Source: Halorubrum saccharovorum DSM 1137 (GTDB lineage: Archaea > Halobacteriota > Halobacteria > Halobacteriales > Haloferacaceae). Taken from it: 42,612 bases of DNA. Where the stretch lies: positions 89,925-132,536 of the forward strand of contig NZ_AOJE01000070.1 in the NCBI RefSeq assembly GCF_000337915.1. The letters run 5' to 3'. Under the pieces are notes generated by a model that had not been told where the DNA came from, searched no databases, and worked only from the letters and a program-made list of their open reading frames with translations. Made by a program: the position numbers and the translations under genes. Each line of letters opens with the position of its first letter. The first letter of the stretch is position 1. Of this stretch, positions 29,681-37,551 are shown piece by piece.

Positions 29681-31606
29681 CTACTTGAACCGGAACGTCT
29701 CCAGGTTCTTCGGCGCGAACGTCCGCATGTTGTAGTCGTGGTACAGCGCCGACGAGAGGTCCTGTACGGAGCGCTCGTCGCCGTGGACGCAGAGCACTTT
29801 CTCGGGGCGCGGATTCATCGTCTTCACGAAGTTCTCTAACCCCTGTCGGTCCGCGTGGCCGGAGAAGCCGTCGACGACCTCCGTCCCCATCTCCAGGGTG
29901 AGCGTGTCGCCGCGGCCGCCGCCGCCCCAGCCGTCGACCGGGATCTCGTCCCAACCGTTCTGGATCCGGCGGCCGAGCGTCCCCTGCGCTTGGTATCCGA
30001 CGAACACGAGGTTCGATTTCGGGTCCGATCCGATGTGGCGGAGCCACGACATGATCGGACCGCCCTCGATCATCCCCGAGGTGGAGATGATGATACACTC
30101 GTCGCCGTCGGCGACCTCCTGCCGCTCGTCTTCGCCGGCGTCGATGTGGTTGAACTGGTCGGCGAGGAACGGGTTCTCGTCCTCGTGGAAGATCCGGTCG
30201 CGGAGGTCGTCTCTGAGGTACTCGGGGTAGGTGGTGTGGATCGCGGTCGCCTCCCAGATCATGCCGTCGAGGTGGACGGGCATCTCCGGGATGTCGCCGT
30301 TCCGCATCGCCTCCTCTAAGACGAGCATGATCTCCTGGGAACGCCCCACGGCGAACGCGGGGATGACGACCTTCCCGCCCTGCTCGTACGTCTCGTTGAT
30401 GACCTCCTTCAGCGCCTCCTCCGAGTCGGCCTGGTCGGTCTGGTAGTCGTCGCGACCGCCGTACGTCGACTCCAGCACGAGCGTCTCGACCCGCGGGAAG
30501 TCGTTGACGGCGCCGTTGAACAGGCGGGTGTCCTCGTAGTGGATGTCACCGGAGAAGGCGACGTTGTAGAGGCCGTCGCCAATATGGAAGTGGGTGACGG
30601 CGCTGCCGAGGATGTGGCCCGCGTTGTGGAAGGTGAGCTTCACGTCCGGCGCGATGTCGGTCACGTCGCCGTACTCCAGCGGGATCGTGTGTTTGATCGC
30701 CTCACGGACCTGCGACGACTCGTAGGGCGGCGTGCGTCCGTCCTTGGCGGCGACGTCGAGGTAGTCAAGGGTGAGAAGCCCCATCAGGTCGCGGGTCGGC
30801 TCCGTCGTGTATATCGGGCCGTCGTAGCCGTACTTGAAGAGGAGCGGGATGAGCGCCGAGTGGTCGAGGTGGGCGTGGGTGAGCACGACCGCGTCGAGGG
30901 TCGCGGCCCCGGCCCCGAGCGCCTCGGGGACCTGCAGGTACGGCACCTCGCCCTCCGCGCCGGGCTTGTCGCCGCAGTCGATCAGGATCCGCGTCTCGGG
31001 CGTCGAGAGGATGAAGGCGGCGCGCCCGACCTCGCGACAGCAGCCGAGCGTCGTGATCCGGACCCACTCGTCGTCGGACATCTCCTCGCGGTGGATCTGC
31101 CGGCCGACGCGTTCGAGGATGTCGCGTCGCTCCTCGCGCTCGTTCTTCAGGAATCCGCGCACGTTCGAGACGGTGGAGGACTCGATCGGGGGCGTCCGAA
31201 CGACCTCGGGGGTCCAGCCGACCTCCTGGGTGATCTCCCGGAGCGTCGAGCCGCGGCGACCGATCACCATGCCGGGCTTCTCGGCCTCGATGACGACCTC
31301 GCCGGTGTCCTCGTGGAAGTCGAGGTCGGTCACGCCGGCCTCCTCCGGGATCACCGACCGGACCTCCTCCTCGGCGCGTGCCGGGGGTGAGAGGGCGCTC
31401 GGATCCGGACGGACCGTGATCCGCTTCCGGAGTTTGGAAGCGAGCCGTCGGATGAGATCGCCGTCGCCGGCGAACTCCTTGGGGTCGCGCGTGTACACGA
31501 CCAGCTCCGGCCCTTCGTATTTCACGTCGGTGACCGTGATGTCGTTCGGAATCTCCTGTTCGATCTCTGATTTCAGGGTATCGAGTTGCTTATCGACTTG
31601 ACTCAT
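29681..31606 (-). CDS. aCPSF1 (FttA) transcription termination ribonuclease
   Basis: A 641-residue archaeal homologue of the CPSF73 cleavage factor, a beta-CASP metallo-beta-lactamase nuclease that cuts nascent RNA and drives transcription termination. Two N-terminal KH-like modules come first (about 1-145, with GMVIGRRGSTLREI at 112-125). The nuclease core carries the zinc-binding motif 2, HAHLDH (H244, H246, D248, H249), then GHILGSAVTHF, the beta-CASP region and FVGYQAQGTLGRR, with FSGHADRQGL near the C-terminus. Full length and intact. It is a single-gene unit with a leader of uncertain length; weak AT-rich boxes lie at 31696-31713 and 31770-31778 on the minus strand. Confidence 0.96.
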   Translation of the reverse strand: MSQVDKQLDTLKSEIEQEIPNDITVTDVKYEGPELVVYTRDPKEFAGDGDLIRRLASKLRKRITVRPDPSALSPPARAEEEVRSVIPEEAGVTDLDFHEDTGEVVIEAEKPGMVIGRRGSTLREITQEVGWTPEVVRTPPIESSTVSNVRGFLKNEREERRDILERVGRQIHREEMSDDEWVRITTLGCCREVGRAAFILSTPETRILIDCGDKPGAEGEVPYLQVPEALGAGAATLDAVVLTHAHLDHSALIPLLFKYGYDGPIYTTEPTRDLMGLLTLDYLDVAAKDGRTPPYESSQVREAIKHTIPLEYGDVTDIAPDVKLTFHNAGHILGSAVTHFHIGDGLYNVAFSGDIHYEDTRLFNGAVNDFPRVETLVLESTYGGRDDYQTDQADSEEALKEVINETYEQGGKVVIPAFAVGRSQEIMLVLEEAMRNGDIPEMPVHLDGMIWEATAIHTTYPEYLRDDLRDRIFHEDENPFLADQFNHIDAGEDERQEVADGDECIIISTSGMIEGGPIMSWLRHIGSDPKSNLVFVGYQAQGTLGRRIQNGWDEIPVDGWGGGGRGDTLTLEMGTEVVDGFSGHADRQGLENFVKTMNPRPEKVLCVHGDERSVQDLSSALYHDYNMRTFAPKNLETFRFK

Positions 31607-31783
31607 ATCTCACTGCGGGTCGTCGGGACCGCCGTCGTCGTCGAGTCGCGCCGTGTATCGGGACGCGGATCGACGCCGAACGGTCGACCGTGACGGGGTA
31701 GGCATAGTGGTAGTACTGTCCGTAGGTGGTTCCGTGCGGGAACAGCCAGCGAAAACCCGCTTGCCCGATAATTAGCCCGGTCG

Positions 31784-31790
31784 TTATAAA
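31784..31790 (+). promoter_or_regulatory. TATA box deciding the start of the next gene
   Basis: TTATAAA is centred at about 31787. A transcription start about 25 bases on falls near 31812, after the first in-frame ATG (31803) but before the ATG at 31836. This favours the downstream start. Confidence 0.6.
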
Positions 31791-31835
31791 ACCCCTTCGC
31801 AAATGGGAAACCTCCCGACCGCGAACGGCGAGTAC

Positions 31836-32345
31836 ATGCGTATCACGCCCGAGACCGTCCGCGACGAACACGCCTGGGCCCGCGATCGAGCCCCGGTCGT
31901 CGTTCCCGTCATCAACGAGACCCGCGAGCGGCTGGGCCGGCTCTTCGAGACCGAGGTGGACTCGGTCACCCCCGAGGCGTACCGACGCGAGGTCGACGCG
32001 GTGTTCGCCGACGGCGAGGCCGCGGTCAACGTGGCCGGCTGCGCCGCCCTGCTCCGCGACCTCGACGTGGCGGGCGACTACCCCGGATTCGTCGTCGACG
32101 AGGTCCTCGGCCGCGAGCTGGCCGCGACGATCGCCGGCGGCCGCCCGCTCTCGCTGCTCGCGCAGGCGACGTTCCACTTCGTCGACGTGCACGTCGCGGA
32201 GGACGAGACCGCCGACGGCGCGGGCGCGGCCGGCGCCGACGACCTCGACGCGGCGCTCGCGGCCGGGTTCCAGACGCGGCTCCCCGGCTGGGAGTGGCGG
32301 GAGGGAGAGAGTCCGTTCGCGGTCGGTGCGGGTCGCGACGAGTAG
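31836..32345 (+). CDS. Conserved-looking haloarchaeal protein of unknown function
   Basis: A 169-residue acidic, soluble, largely helical protein, not recognised. It starts MRITPETVRDEHAWARDRAPVVVPVINETRERLGRLFE. It contains FADGEAAVNVAGCAALLRDLDVAGDYPGFVVDEVLGRELA and ends in a tryptophan-containing PGWEWREGESPF. There is no signal or membrane helix. The ATG at 31836 is preferred to the one at 31803 on promoter spacing; with the earlier start it would be 180 residues. It is divergent from aCPSF1 and convergent with the SDR gene. Confidence 0.7.
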   Translation: MRITPETVRDEHAWARDRAPVVVPVINETRERLGRLFETEVDSVTPEAYRREVDAVFADGEAAVNVAGCAALLRDLDVAGDYPGFVVDEVLGRELAATIAGGRPLSLLAQATFHFVDVHVAEDETADGAGAAGADDLDAALAAGFQTRLPGWEWREGESPFAVGAGRDE

Positions 32346-32361
32346 CGGTCGGTTCGACCGC
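32345..32361. terminator. Perfect 7-bp hairpin between convergent genes
   Basis: GCGGTCG (32345-32351) pairs with CGACCGC (32355-32361) around a 3-base loop. It starts on the final base of the preceding stop codon and lies 13 bases before the end of the opposing SDR gene. Same placement as the hairpins at 3855 and 13308. Confidence 0.45.
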
Positions 32362-32374
32362 CGCCGAGCCGCGG

Positions 32375-33265
32375 TCAGCTCGTGTACTTCCGGACGAACT
32401 CGTACCCCCGATCGAGGATCGCGTCGGGCAGAAATCGCGCGAGCACGCCGATCCGGGCGACTGCGCCGGGCTGGACTCGCGCCGGCGGCTGCGTCGCGCT
32501 CGCGGCGTTGACGATCGCGTCGGCGACGACCTCGGGCTCGATCGCGCCGGGGCCGTCGCCGCCGATCAGCTGCGTGTCCTCGAACAGCTCGTAGAACTCC
32601 TCGTAGGCGCCGGAGCGGTCGAGGCCGCCGTCGTCGGTCCCGTCGCCTTCGCCCCCGCCGCCGTCGGCCGCCTCGCCGTCCGCGTCATCGCCACCCGCCT
32701 CTCGCTCCGCGCGCTTCGAGAAGTTCGTCCGCACGGGGCCGGGCTCGACGACGACCACGTCGATCCCGTACTCCGCGACCTCGTTGCGGAGCGCGTCCGA
32801 CATGGCCTCGACCGCGAACTTCGAGCCGCTGTACACGCCGCCGCCGGGGAACGACACCCGCCCGGCGACCGACGAGACGTTGACGATCGTCCCGTCGCGC
32901 TCGCGACGCATTCCGGGGAGGACGGCCTTGATGAGCCGATGGGGACCGTACACGTTCACGTCGAACTGCTCGCGGACCTTCGCGGTCGGCACGTCCTCGA
33001 CCGGGCCGAACTGGCCGTAGCCGGCGTTGTTGATCAGCGCGTCGATCGCGCCCTCCTCGTCGAGAATTCGATCGACGACGCGGTCCACGTCGTCCTGGTC
33101 CGTGACGTCGAGCGTCGCAAGCTCGCAGCCCGCTTCGCCGAGCGTCTCGATGTCCGCGGGGTTCCGCGCGGTCGCGTACACGGTCCACCCCTCGTCGAGG
33201 AACGCGCGCGCCGCGGCACGCCCGATGCCCGAGGAACAGCCGGTGATGAGTACCGTCTTCTGCAC
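32375..33265 (-). CDS. SDR family NAD(P)-dependent oxidoreductase
   Basis: A 296-residue classical short-chain dehydrogenase. The cofactor motif is TGCSSGIG (8-15), the structural motif is NNAG (79-82), and the catalytic serine (about 132), Y145 and K149 are in the YSGSK context. An acidic, glycine-rich insertion (GDDADGEAADGGGGEGDGTDDGG) lies in the substrate-binding region before the C-terminal helices and is probably a salt-adapted loop. The substrate is unknown. The GTG at 33265 is preferred because it lies just before the first beta strand and about 29 bases after a TATA-like GAGTTAT (minus strand); an in-frame ATG at 33292 would add nine residues. Confidence 0.88.
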   Translation of the reverse strand: MQKTVLITGCSSGIGRAAARAFLDEGWTVYATARNPADIETLGEAGCELATLDVTDQDDVDRVVDRILDEEGAIDALINNAGYGQFGPVEDVPTAKVREQFDVNVYGPHRLIKAVLPGMRRERDGTIVNVSSVAGRVSFPGGGVYSGSKFAVEAMSDALRNEVAEYGIDVVVVEPGPVRTNFSKRAEREAGGDDADGEAADGGGGEGDGTDDGGLDRSGAYEEFYELFEDTQLIGGDGPGAIEPEVVADAIVNAASATQPPARVQPGAVARIGVLARFLPDAILDRGYEFVRKYTS

Positions 33266-33317
33266 GCGTCGTCGGTCGGTCCCCGGCGGCATAACTCTCC
33301 CGACCGCCGGCGAAACT

Positions 33318-33365
33318 CAAACTGGAAGCGGACACGCAAACTGGAAGCGGACACCCAAACTGGAA
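33318..33365. repeat. 19-bp direct tandem repeat, 2.5 copies
   Basis: Two 19-bp units (33318-33336 and 33337-33355, CAAACTGGAAGCGGACACS) differ only at the last base, and a half unit follows (33356-33365). It lies in the gap between the start of the SDR gene and the end of psmA. It could be an iterated protein-binding site upstream of the SDR promoter or slippage DNA. Confidence 0.8.
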
Positions 33366-33401
33366 AAGCCGGAAGCGCGCCCGCGGACGACTGCCGCCGC
33401 G

Positions 33402-34205
33402 TTACTCCTCGTCGTCGGTCTCGTCGGCGTCCGCGTCCGCGTCTCCGGACTCGTCGTCATCGGCCTCGTCGTCGCCCGCGAGCAGGTCGCGATCGGCGAG
33501 GACCTCCTCGATATCGTCGGCCGGAAGCTCCGCGTACTCCTCGTCGTCGACCGTGATCGTGGCGACGCCGACCCCGTCGGGAGACAGCTCGCCGTCGTTC
33601 GACTGCGCGAGGGTGTCGAGCGCGAGCCCGACCGCCTCGTCGATCGAGAGGCCCTCCTCGTACTCGGTTTCGAGGTAGTCGCGGAGGTCGCTCCGGTCGG
33701 AGCCGATCGAGAGCGCCTGCCACTCGTAGGGGGTGCCGGACGGGTCGGTCTCGAACAGGCGCGGCTCGCCGTTCTCGATCCCGCCGACGATCAGCGCGAC
33801 GCCGAAGGGGCGCGCGCCGCCGACCTGCGTGTACTGCTGGATGTGGTCGGTGATGTTCTTGGTGAGCGTCTCGATGCCGATCGCCTCGCCGTAGCGCAGG
33901 CGATTCACCTGCGCCTGGCGGCGCGCGAAGTCGATGAGCTGGCGGGCGTCGGCGACGTGGCCGGCGCTCGCGACGCCGACGTGGTCGTCGGCCTTGTGGA
34001 GCTTCTCGATGCTCTCCGGCTCCATCAGCGGGGACCGGGCGCGCTTGTCCGCCGCGAGGACGACGCCGTCCTCGGCGCGGACGCCGACGCTCGCGGTCCC
34101 CCGTTTCACCGCCTCCCGGGCGTACTCGACCTGGTAGAGCCTGCCGTCGGGAGAGAAGATTGTGATTCCTCGGTCGTACGCCTGTTGTTGGGATTGGCCC
34201 TGCAT
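33402..34205 (-). CDS. psmA: Proteasome subunit alpha
   Basis: A 267-residue 20S proteasome alpha subunit, which forms the outer rings and gates substrate entry. The gate-forming N-terminus is MQGQSQQQAYDRGITIFSPDGRLYQVEYAREAVKRG, with the YDRG and proteasome A-type signature. The C-terminal tail is very acidic (DDEADDDESGDADADADETDDEE). The start is the ATG encoding MQGQ; the frame is open for 62 more codons only because it runs through the upstream gene. It is the last gene of a four-gene operon, four bases after the rnp2 stop. Confidence 0.97.
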   Translation of the reverse strand: MQGQSQQQAYDRGITIFSPDGRLYQVEYAREAVKRGTASVGVRAEDGVVLAADKRARSPLMEPESIEKLHKADDHVGVASAGHVADARQLIDFARRQAQVNRLRYGEAIGIETLTKNITDHIQQYTQVGGARPFGVALIVGGIENGEPRLFETDPSGTPYEWQALSIGSDRSDLRDYLETEYEEGLSIDEAVGLALDTLAQSNDGELSPDGVGVATITVDDEEYAELPADDIEEVLADRDLLAGDDEADDDESGDADADADETDDEE

Positions 34206-34209
34206 GATA

Positions 34210-34689
34210 TCACTCGGTGTCGAACGCCGCCGCGCCGACGTACCCCGACCCGGTCCGCACGTCGCGCGCGTCGCCGCGCACGACCGCGGACCGCTCGGCG
34301 CCTTCGAACGCGACGTCTCGCTGTGTCGAAGTACCGCCCGCGCGACCCATATATCTTTCCTCACAGGCACGCACCGTCCCCGAAATCCCACGAACGCGGA
34401 TCCCGACGGGGTCGTCGTCGACCTCGCTCACGCACCCGATCACCGCGCGGGCGTCGTCGACGTGGCCGTGACGGGCCCGGACGATCGCCTCCCCCTCGCC
34501 GTCGCCGTGCGAGAAGGACAGCAGCGTGAGGTCGGCGTCGGCGCTCCCGGCGTCGCCGAGGAGGTTGCCCGCGGCGTACCACAGCGCGCGCTGGAACGCG
34601 CGGCGCCCGAGGGCGGCGTCGGGCCACGTCTCGATCCCGACCGCGAGGTACCGCCAGCGCGGTCGGAGGTGTTTGGGGAGGTGTTTCAC
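34210..34689 (-). CDS. rnp2: Ribonuclease P protein component 2 (Pop5/Rpp14 family)
   Basis: A 159-residue archaeal Pop5 homologue, which with Rpp30 forms the core protein pair that activates the RNase P RNA for tRNA 5' processing. The N-terminus MKHLPKHLRPRWRYLAVGIE is characteristic, followed by an alpha/beta fold with GNLLGDAGSADADLTLLSF and GEAIVRARHGHVDDARAVIGCVSEVDD. It sits between the methyltransferase (seven bases upstream) and psmA (four bases downstream). Its partner Rpp30 is encoded in the same operon. Confidence 0.92.
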   Translation of the reverse strand: MKHLPKHLRPRWRYLAVGIETWPDAALGRRAFQRALWYAAGNLLGDAGSADADLTLLSFSHGDGEGEAIVRARHGHVDDARAVIGCVSEVDDDPVGIRVRGISGTVRACEERYMGRAGGTSTQRDVAFEGAERSAVVRGDARDVRTGSGYVGAAAFDTE

Positions 34690-34696
34690 GGCGGAG

Positions 34697-35320
34697 TCAC
34701 CCGGAGAGCGCGTCCCCGCGCTCCGCGACGATCACGGCCACCTGATCGTGGACGCGTTCGACCGCGGTCACCGCGAACCCTTCGGCGGTGAACGCCTCGA
34801 CGAGCGTGCCGACGGTAGCGGGATCGTCGACCTCGGGGCCGTAGAACGGCGCCTCCGGGTCCGGCTCCTCGAAAAAGGCCACGTCGCCGAGGACGATCCG
34901 GCGGGCGCCCGTGTCGGCCATCTCGCGGATCGCCTCGCGCTTCTCGTCGTCCGCGAGGTGGTGGAGCGCGAAGTTCGAGGTGACGACGTCGACCCGCCGG
35001 TCGGGAGCGACCTCGGGGTCGCGGAACTCGCCGTACGCGAACTCGACGTTCTCGATGCCGCGCTCGTCGGCCTTGCGGCGTCCCTCGTCCATCATCCCCT
35101 CGCTAACGTCCCGCGCCAGCACGCGCTCGGCGTCGGGCGCGAGCGCCAGCGCGATGGCGCCCGTGCCGGCGCCGAGATCGAGGACCACGTCGTCGGCGTT
35201 CGGGTCCGCGTAGTCGACGACGAGGCTCGCGCAGGCGTGGTACTCGTCGCTCTTCGAGTCGTCGTACTCCGCCGCCTTCTCGGAGAAGCGCGCGGCGTGC
35301 TCCTCAACCGTCTTCTTCAT
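34697..35320 (-). CDS. Class I SAM-dependent methyltransferase
   Basis: A 207-residue Rossmann-fold methyltransferase. The SAM-binding motif I is VLDLGAGTG (46-54), the acidic motif II region is VLARDVSEGMM, and motif IV is VDVVTSNFALHHL. The target is unknown, but being nested between two RNase P protein genes suggests a role in RNA or ribosome biology. The start is the ATG at 35320; the GTG at 35329 is also in frame. It overlaps the end of rnp3 by 17 bases. Confidence 0.88.
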   Translation of the reverse strand: MKKTVEEHAARFSEKAAEYDDSKSDEYHACASLVVDYADPNADDVVLDLGAGTGAIALALAPDAERVLARDVSEGMMDEGRRKADERGIENVEFAYGEFRDPEVAPDRRVDVVTSNFALHHLADDEKREAIREMADTGARRIVLGDVAFFEEPDPEAPFYGPEVDDPATVGTLVEAFTAEGFAVTAVERVHDQVAVIVAERGDALSG

Positions 35321-36044
35321 ACCTGCCACGTCGGACCCCCGGCTCTATGAAGGCCTCGGAGCGGCGCTCCCGGTTGCGGGCCGCGATCTCGCCCCACGCG
35401 CGGAGCCCCTCGCGGACCCACTCGGCGTCGAACCCGACCGCCTCGGCGGCGGCGACGACCTCGCGCGGCGCGCGGAGTTCGAGATGCGACCGCGGGTTCG
35501 CGCTGACGACGTGGGGCGCGTCGTAGTAGGTCACGATCTCGCGGAGCTTCCGGAGGTCGGCGAGCGCACGGACCCGCTTCCCGCCGGTCGCGCGGAACAG
35601 CGGGCCGAGGTCGAACTCGACGTGGACCCCGTTGTCGCGGGCGGCCTTCGCGAGGACGTGGTTGAAGTCGCCCGAGCCGTCCATCGGCCGGACCAGCACG
35701 TCGACGCGGGGCTCTTCGACCGCGAACCGGTTGAGGCCGTCGTCGCCGCCGACGACGCAGACCACGGTGCGGTCGGACCGGTAGTTTCCCACCGCGCCCG
35801 AGGCGCTCGTCGCGCCGTCGGCGTCGATCTCGACCGCGTCGACCACGTCGATCCCGTACTCCTCGCGGAGCGCGTCGGCGTCGCTCGACCGCCCGCCGGT
35901 TCCGGCCCCCCCGCCTGCCCCGGCGGGGTCGATCGCCTCCCGCGTCCGGACGACGACGCCCTCGTAGCCGTACCGCGCCGCGGTGGCGGCGTGGCGGGCG
36001 GCGGTCGCGTCGCCGTCGGGGCGGGCGTGGACGGCCTCGTACAT
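35304..36044 (-). CDS. rnp3: Ribonuclease P protein component 3 (Rpp30)
   Basis: A 246-residue Rpp30 homologue with a TIM-barrel-like PHP-related fold. Recognisable stretches are MYEAVHARPDGDATAARHAATAARYGYEGVVVR, DVLVRPMDGSGDFNHVLAKAARDNGVHVEFDLGPLF, and the C-terminal VVSANPRSHLELRAPREVVAAAEAVGF. A glycine/alanine insertion near 43-60 is haloarchaeal-style loop expansion. The start is the ATG encoding MYEAVH; 27 in-frame codons upstream are arginine-rich shadow sequence. It is first in the operon rnp3 - methyltransferase - rnp2 - psmA and divergent from the DUF357 gene. Confidence 0.93.
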   Translation of the reverse strand: MYEAVHARPDGDATAARHAATAARYGYEGVVVRTREAIDPAGAGGGAGTGGRSSDADALREEYGIDVVDAVEIDADGATSASGAVGNYRSDRTVVCVVGGDDGLNRFAVEEPRVDVLVRPMDGSGDFNHVLAKAARDNGVHVEFDLGPLFRATGGKRVRALADLRKLREIVTYYDAPHVVSANPRSHLELRAPREVVAAAEAVGFDAEWVREGLRAWGEIAARNRERRSEAFIEPGVRRGRYEEDG

Positions 36045-36093
36045 GTCCGCCCGTTTCGGCTCCGGGGGTATCGAGGTTGCGCTTCGGCGACGG

Positions 36094-36103
36094 CTTTTTG
36101 AAC
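36094..36103. promoter_or_regulatory. AT-rich box shared by divergent rnp3 and DUF357 genes
   Basis: CTTTTTGAAC is centred about 26 bases before the DUF357 ATG (36124) on the plus strand. On the minus strand the same tract could serve rnp3 with a leader of roughly 28 bases. It is the only AT-rich patch in the 79-base gap between them. Confidence 0.4.
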
Positions 36104-36123
36104 CGCTCCCCGGAACGGCTCGC

Positions 36124-36408
36124 ATGGCCGCGGACTTAGCGGAGAAGACGGACCGCTACGAGCGGATGCTCGCAGACGCGCTGGCGGTCGCGGAGCCGCG
36201 CCCGCCCGCCGACACGCCCCTCGGCGAGGCCGCCGCCGACGTGGCGGAGATGGCGGAGTCGTATCTGGACGACGGGCGCCACTTCCGCGAGGACGGCGAC
36301 CCCGTCAACGCGCTCGCGTCGTACTCGTACGGCTACGGCTGGCTCGACGCCGGCGTCCGGATGGGGCTGTTCGCCGTCCCCGACGACACCGAGCTGTTCA
36401 CGACGTGA
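36124..36408 (+). CDS. DUF357 domain protein
   Basis: A 94-residue, all-helical archaeal protein of the DUF357 family. The signature is the segment YLDDGRHFREDGDPVNALASYSYGYGWLDAGVRMGL (about 46-81), reminiscent of a single TPR-like hairpin. Its function is unknown; the family is widespread in archaea and small. The start is the ATG encoding MAADLAEKTDRYERML, with a promoter box about 26 bases upstream; the open frame before it is a shadow of rnp3. Confidence 0.9.
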   Translation: MAADLAEKTDRYERMLADALAVAEPRPPADTPLGEAAADVAEMAESYLDDGRHFREDGDPVNALASYSYGYGWLDAGVRMGLFAVPDDTELFTT

Positions 36409-36512
36409 GCGGGCCCCGGGTTCCGATCGACTCCTTATAAATGTCGCGACGCCCCTCGTCGCTTCCGGGCGCGGGCGCCTTTTCCGTCGAGCGCGTCAAC
36501 GGGGAGGCACAC

Positions 36513-37190
36513 ATGACTGACGCGCTGTTCGTCGTGAGCGAAGAGGGGTACTGGGCCGAGGAGTGTATCGAGCCGCTGACGACGCTCGAAGCCGAGGGGG
36601 TCGACGTGACGGTCGCGACGCCCTCCGGATCGCCGCCGGTCGTCGACGAGCGGTCGCTCGACCCGGACGCCGCGGGGGGCGAAGAACGGGTCGCGGAGCT
36701 CCGCGAGGTCGACGAGGAGCACCCGGGACTGAACGATCCGGAGCCGATCGCACAGGTCGCGGCCGACGGCTACGACGCGGTCGTGTTCCCCGGCGGCCAC
36801 GGCACCGTCTGGGACGTGAACCAGGACCGGCACGCGCGCCAGCTCCTGCTCGACGCGGTCGCGGGCGAGGCGGGCGTCGCCTTGGTCGTCTGCCACGCGG
36901 TCGGAATCTTGGCGTTCACGCGCGAGGCCGACGGGACGCCCCTGGTCGAGGGACGCTCCGTCACCGGCTTCCCGAACGCGTGGGAGGCGGACATCGTCGA
37001 CGACGACGACGTGATGCCCGACGGCCGGAAGCTCCCGTACTGGGTGGAAGACGAGGTCGTCCTCGCGGGCGCCGATTGGGACGCCGAGCTCGACGCCGAC
37101 ACGAGCGTCACGGTCGACGGCGACCTGATCACCGCGCGCGGGCCGGGATCGTCGGCCGACGCGGCGGAAACGCTGCTCGAGGAGCTGTAA
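36513..37190 (+). CDS. DJ-1/PfpI family protein
   Basis: A 225-residue class I glutamine-amidotransferase-like protein of the DJ-1/PfpI/Hsp31 group. The nucleophile elbow is VVCHAVG with C127 followed by H128. Glutamates near the N-terminus (WAEECIE) are placed like the DJ-1 residue that activates the cysteine. Family members act as chaperones, glyoxalase III/deglycases or proteases, so a role in removing reactive dicarbonyls is possible; methylglyoxal synthase is encoded 9 kb away, which is only circumstantial. The ATG is preceded by GGGGAGG, a plausible ribosome site, and TATA-like boxes lie at 36434-36442 and about 36477-36486. Confidence 0.88.
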   Translation: MTDALFVVSEEGYWAEECIEPLTTLEAEGVDVTVATPSGSPPVVDERSLDPDAAGGEERVAELREVDEEHPGLNDPEPIAQVAADGYDAVVFPGGHGTVWDVNQDRHARQLLLDAVAGEAGVALVVCHAVGILAFTREADGTPLVEGRSVTGFPNAWEADIVDDDDVMPDGRKLPYWVEDEVVLAGADWDAELDADTSVTVDGDLITARGPGSSADAAETLLEEL

Positions 37191-37206
37191 GTCAGAGAGA
37201 ACGGCC

Positions 37207-37491
37207 CTATCGAATCACGAACGCCGGCTCCTCGATCCGCTCGCTCTTGCACTCCGGGCACCGCGAGGGCTCGTTGATCGGGTCGTCGAAGCCGTCGAAG
37301 CCGCAGTCGCGGCACTCGGGCGGCGCGACCAGCAGTTCCGCGTCAGTGCCGTCGTCCGCGATCGACCGCGAGACGTGCTCCACGTGGTCGTACACGACGG
37401 GCGTCGGCAGCGACAGCGTTTCCCCGAGATCGCTCGCGGTCGCCGGCCCCTCGCGGAGGCGGTCGGCGATGCGCTGGCGGGTCGTCTCCAT
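37207..37491 (-). CDS. HTH / zinc-ribbon transcriptional regulator
   Basis: A 94-residue archaeal regulator. The N-terminal winged-helix part (about 1-50, RQRIADRLREGPATASDLGETLSLPTPVVYDHVEHV) is followed by a four-cysteine zinc ribbon (CRDCG...CPECKSE). It resembles the COG3357 group of predicted HTH plus Zn-ribbon regulators. The targets are unknown. A clear TATA-like box on the minus strand (GTTTTATATG, 37520-37511) is centred 24 bases before the ATG, so the mRNA is probably leaderless. It is convergent with the DJ-1 gene. Confidence 0.85.
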   Translation of the reverse strand: METTRQRIADRLREGPATASDLGETLSLPTPVVYDHVEHVSRSIADDGTDAELLVAPPECRDCGFDGFDDPINEPSRCPECKSERIEEPAFVIR

Positions 37492-37510
37492 GGGTCGGAT
37501 TCGACGGCGG

Positions 37511-37520
37511 CATATAAAAC
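37511..37520 (-). promoter_or_regulatory. TATA box of the HTH/zinc-ribbon regulator
   Basis: On the minus strand this reads GTTTTATATG, centred 24 bases before the ATG at 37491. It is one of the strongest boxes in the window. Confidence 0.65.
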
Positions 37521-37551
37521 GCCGACGGCGGCTCCGAGCGTCGTCCCCGCC

